Positions 61,273 through 64,000 of a DNA stretch of 64,000 bases are shown here, one piece after another; position 1 is the stretch's first letter; each line of letters begins with the position of its first letter. The stretch is from Bryobacterales bacterium (GTDB taxonomy: Bacteria > Acidobacteriota > Terriglobia > Bryobacterales > UBA6623): the NCBI GenBank assembly GCA_028819215.1, contig JAPPMG010000042.1, positions 62,001 to 126,000 on the forward strand, read 5' to 3'. Below the pieces are notes generated by a model. That model made no database searches. It was not told the origin of the DNA and saw nothing but the letters and a program-made list of their open reading frames with translations. Both the position numbers and the translations under genes were made by a program.

Positions 61273-63116
61273 AGCCCCCCCGCGAGCGCCTGGGACAGTG
61301 TCTTGCTACTGTCGGTCACGGGCGCGTGAGGCCGGTTGAGCAGCCAGACCTGCAGCAAGTCTCGCACTACCGCCGCCGCATAGTAGCTGTGCGCGCCGTT
61401 CTCCAGCAGCGCCGCCACGACGATCTCGGGACTCGCGCACGGCGCGAATCCGACGAACCAAGCGTCATCCTCGAAGTCTGCCCGGCCAGATTTCAGCCGT
61501 AGTTCGTTCGAAACACGCTGCGCCGTGCCCGTCTTGCCGCACACCTCCACGCCGGACAGGCGCGCTTGGCGGCCGGTGCCGGAACCGTTGACGACCTGCC
61601 ACATGGCCTCGCGCAACGTCGCCAGATGCTCTTGGTCGATCGACGCCACACGTGGCTGGGGCGGCTCGTAACTCGGATCGATCAAGCGCATCTGGTCGTC
61701 TGACACCATGCGCGGCTGATGCCACACGCCACCCATGGCCAAGCCGCCGATGGCGTGCGCGGCTTGGATCGGCGTGACCGACATCGCGCCCTGCCCGATC
61801 GAAACTACGACGGTTTCGCTTGGGTACCATGGCTGCAAGGAACGCCGCACCTTCCAACGCACGGACGGGACCAAGCCGGGAACCTCGCCTGGCAGGTCTA
61901 CGTTGGTTCGCTCCCCAAAGCCGCCCAAGCGAGCGTAGCGCCCCAGCACATCGATCCCCAACTTGGCGCCGAGGTGGTAGAAGTAGACGTCGCAAGATTG
62001 CGCGATCGCCTCGACTAGCGCCACCGTGCCGTGGCCGCCACGCTTGTGACAGCGGAAGTAGTGCCCTCCGTAGTTCAAGCCCCCAGGGCAGTGAGCCTCA
62101 AAGTCCGGTCCGGCCACGCCAGCCTGCAAGCCCGCCAAGCCGATGATCGGCTTGATCACTGATCCGATCGCCCACGTTCCCTGGATGGCACGGTTCAGCA
62201 GCGGCGTGGCTGGATCAGAGTTCACGGCGCGCCACTCGGCCTCTCGGAATCCCACCACGAATTGATTCGGGTCGAAGCTGGGCGCACTGGCCATGGCGAG
62301 AATCTCGCCATTTCGGGGATCCAAGGCGATGACTGCCCCCTTGCGCCCCGCCAAGCCGAGCTCGGACACGGCCTGCAGGTCGAGATCAATGGTCAGCCGG
62401 AGGTTGTTGCCCGTAACGGGGGCTACGTCGCGCAGCATCTCGACGGACTGGCCAAGACTGTCGACCAGAAACTGCTGTCTGCCGTCTGTACCGGCCAGCC
62501 AGTGGTGGTACTGCCGCTCGATGCCGCTCTTGCCGACTTCCGAGCCAAAGTCGACGAGCAGGAACTCCCGCATCGCGAGTTCGCGCCGACTAGCCTTGCC
62601 GACATATCCCGTGGCATGCACGGCGACTTGGCGGGCTGGGTATCTGCGGCGCATCCTTTCGACCAGATCCACCTCGCGAAAGGTCTTGCGGCGCGCCTGC
62701 AGGAACGCGAGCTCGCGCTGCGAGAGACTCTCCTTGAGCAAGATCTGCTCGAACTCGCCGTACTCCGAGGCGTCTTGCAGCCTCTGCCAGATCGCGTCGA
62801 TTTCCAGATCGAGCCCGGAGGTGATCCTCTGCAAGTTCGCCAAGGAAGTAGTGACTAGATCAATGACTGCCGTATGGGCCATCTCGCTTCCTGCTATAGA
62901 GCGGCCATGGCGGTCCAAGATTTCGCCACGGGCCGCAGCGATGGGGAGCCTCCTGACGCGGTTTTCGCGCGCCTGTTCTCGATAGCGCTGATGGTCGACG
63001 ATTTGGATCTGCCAGAAAGAGCCCAGCAAGCCGACAAACACGGCGGTCGCGAACACCTCAAACAGGCGTAGGCGTCGACGCGGCGCCCGGTATCGTGAAT
63101 CGCCGAAGGCGGTCAT
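61269..63116 (-). CDS. mrdA: Penicillin-binding protein 2 (transpeptidase)
   Basis: A 615-residue class B PBP with an N-terminal membrane helix (FEVFATAVFVGLLGSFWQI), a pedestal domain and a transpeptidase domain. The active-site motifs are GSVIK (SxxK), SCD (the SxD form used by PBP2) and CGKTGTAQR. It cross-links lateral wall with RodA. The ATG 63114-63116 overlaps the mreD stop as ATGA, favoured over the TTG at 63123-63125. Confidence 0.96.
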   Translation of the reverse strand: MTAFGDSRYRAPRRRLRLFEVFATAVFVGLLGSFWQIQIVDHQRYREQARENRVRRLPIAAARGEILDRHGRSIAGSEMAHTAVIDLVTTSLANLQRITSGLDLEIDAIWQRLQDASEYGEFEQILLKESLSQRELAFLQARRKTFREVDLVERMRRRYPARQVAVHATGYVGKASRRELAMREFLLVDFGSEVGKSGIERQYHHWLAGTDGRQQFLVDSLGQSVEMLRDVAPVTGNNLRLTIDLDLQAVSELGLAGRKGAVIALDPRNGEILAMASAPSFDPNQFVVGFREAEWRAVNSDPATPLLNRAIQGTWAIGSVIKPIIGLAGLQAGVAGPDFEAHCPGGLNYGGHYFRCHKRGGHGTVALVEAIAQSCDVYFYHLGAKLGIDVLGRYARLGGFGERTNVDLPGEVPGLVPSVRWKVRRSLQPWYPSETVVVSIGQGAMSVTPIQAAHAIGGLAMGGVWHQPRMVSDDQMRLIDPSYEPPQPRVASIDQEHLATLREAMWQVVNGSGTGRQARLSGVEVCGKTGTAQRVSNELRLKSGRADFEDDAWFVGFAPCASPEIVVAALLENGAHSYYAAAVVRDLLQVWLLNRPHAPVTDSSKTLSQALAGGL

Positions 63117-63640
63117 AGCTTCCAATCCGCCTTGTTCAGCATAGTGAAGACGAACAAGCCGGCGCCAGCGTGCAGCGCTGTCAAGACGAAGCCGAGCGCG
63201 AGGTTCGTCTCCCCGCCCTCGGTCACCAGAAAGCTGCGGGCCAGCCCGTAGACGAATTCGTGGGTCGCGTACGCTGCGGCGAAGAGCAAGCCTAGCTCGA
63301 GCGCGCGACGGTGCCAGAAGTACGGGCCGAAGCGCACCGCCAAGTAGCCGCAGATCGTGTACACGATCCCGTACAGCCCCACTGGGCCGTGGTTCAGGCC
63401 GTCATGCATGCAACCGATAAGCGCACCCAGCAGCATGGCCGACGCCGCAGAACGGCACCAAAGCATCAGATTGAACGTTGCAACGAACGGTAGGTTGAGC
63501 AGGGCAAGAGCTGGCTCGAGCGTGGAAAGCAGCGTCTGGAGGCCCAGTGCCACTGTCGGCAGGCCGATGAACCACGGCCACCAAACACGCGTGCGAGGCT
63601 TGGATTCTAACTCCGGGACCGCTCTAAGCCCAGTGCTCAC
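63113..63640 (-). CDS. mreD: Rod shape-determining protein MreD
   Basis: A 175-residue inner-membrane protein with five or six hydrophobic helices, e.g. FIGLPTVALGLQTLLSTL, AMLLGALIGCMHDGLNHGPV and GLYGIVYTICGYLAVRF; the GxxxDxxxxxxxG pattern in the third helix is typical of MreD. The GTG start overlaps the mreC stop by 4 bases, with GGAGAGG upstream. It is part of the elongasome with MreC, PBP2 and RodA. Confidence 0.9.
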   Translation of the reverse strand: MSTGLRAVPELESKPRTRVWWPWFIGLPTVALGLQTLLSTLEPALALLNLPFVATFNLMLWCRSAASAMLLGALIGCMHDGLNHGPVGLYGIVYTICGYLAVRFGPYFWHRRALELGLLFAAAYATHEFVYGLARSFLVTEGGETNLALGFVLTALHAGAGLFVFTMLNKADWKL

Positions 63641-64000
63641 TCAGCCTCTCCGGAGGCACCCGACATCTCTCCGCGTGCGGCGCGCAGCGAGTCGGCGGCG
63701 GCGCTGAAGTTGGGCGGGCGCCCGCTGAGGAGGCCGATCGTCTTCCGCTGTGCCTCCAAGGCAATCTCGTAAGTCCGCTTGACGCGATCCGCAGGGCCAT
63801 CTCCAGATCCAGCGCGCAGCTCTCCTTCGACACCGGGCTCGGAAGGCTCTGGCAGCTGGGCTAGGATCTGTCGCACCGAGTCTGGGAGTACTGCATGTTC
63901 CGTTTGCAACACAACTGCTACCTCTCGGATGCGATCCAAGTCAGTGTGGAAGTTTACCGCGATCGTGTGCATCTCAGGAGTAGTCTCGACGCTGACGACC
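63637..64000 (-). CDS. mreC: Rod shape-determining protein MreC, 5' end outside window
   Basis: The visible 120 C-terminal residues begin VVSVETTPEMHTIAVNFHTD LDRIREVAVVL, the last beta-strands of MreC, followed by a charged, probably disordered extension of about 80 residues. The gene order mreC-mreD-mrdA-rodA confirms the call. The 5' part lies beyond the right edge. Confidence 0.88.
   Translation of the reverse strand, partial: VVSVETTPEMHTIAVNFHTDLDRIREVAVVLQTEHAVLPDSVRQILAQLPEPSEPGVEGELRAGSGDGPADRVKRTYEIALEAQRKTIGLLSGRPPNFSAAADSLRAARGEMSGASGEAE

Noticed and set aside
1-64000. tRNA, rRNA or CRISPR array
   Set aside because: I looked for T-arm motifs, regularly spaced repeats and rRNA-like stretches; none was found by eye. 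A tRNAscan or Infernal run would be decisive.

Overview
The window is about 62-65% G+C and comes from a Gram-negative bacterium. It carries lipoproteins, Tat-type export signals, an O-antigen ligase-like protein, TRAP transport parts and a mreC-mreD-mrdA-rodA wall cluster. The combination of sulfatases, CehA/McbA-type hydrolase, DUF885 metalloprotease, TatT/DctP proteins, myo-inositol-phosphate synthase, HemQ and an RNase G/E with a long insert suggests an Acidobacteriota-like organism, perhaps marine or host-associated. This is inference from gene content; no rRNA gene is present to test it.

Layout. 1-2.3 kb: 5' part of metK, then two toxin-antitoxin (TA) loci. 2.7-11.3 kb: a glycan/sulfate-ester block (sulfatase, enolase-superfamily enzyme, CehA/McbA-like hydrolase, sialidase-like protein, a broken inverted copy of that protein, second sulfatase). 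11.3-18.6 kb: mixed housekeeping (tadA, periplasmic sugar-binding protein, cobalamin adenosyltransferase) with TA loci (HicB-like, a frameshifted VapBC, an AbrB/PIN remnant, HipBA) and a P-loop kinase-dCMP deaminase fusion. 18.7-35.5 kb: Sel1 protein, membrane pyrophosphatase, an HTH-inositol-phosphate synthase fusion, hemQ, a PQQ-associated trio (binding protein, propeller, MauG-like dihaem protein), O-antigen ligase, pepA, a small ATPase, MBL hydrolase, ribF, lacD and a degenerate GH29-like protein. 35.5-46.4 kb: sialidase, DUF4143 ATPase, third sulfatase, PQQ-like propeller, cyclase, RelBE, a molybdenum-cofactor oxidoreductase, DUF885 and TatT.

46.4-52.4 kb is the accessory hot spot. It lies between tatT and the TRAP binding-protein gene dctP and is bordered by diverged direct repeats exactly 5,700 bp apart. 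It holds an ECF-like sigma factor whose 3' end is interrupted by a 119-bp MITE, a translationally coupled pair encoding a secreted Cys-rich protein and a secreted propeller-like protein, and a two-gene unit encoding an unknown protein and an AbiEii nucleotidyltransferase fused to pentapeptide repeats. 52.5-64 kb returns to core-like content: dctP, a TIM-barrel isomerase, a PQQ-like propeller, a TPR protein, RNase G/E and the rod-shape operon.

The most promising candidates for an undescribed system are the AbiEii-pentapeptide pair (50.3-51.9 kb), the sigma/Cys-rich/propeller unit (47.2-49.7 kb), the HTH-inositol-phosphate synthase fusion (22.3-23.9 kb) and the kinase-dCMP deaminase fusion (15.3-16.3 kb), which resembles the architecture of the antiphage protein DcdV/AvcD. 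No tRNA, rRNA, CRISPR array or intact transposase was recognised.
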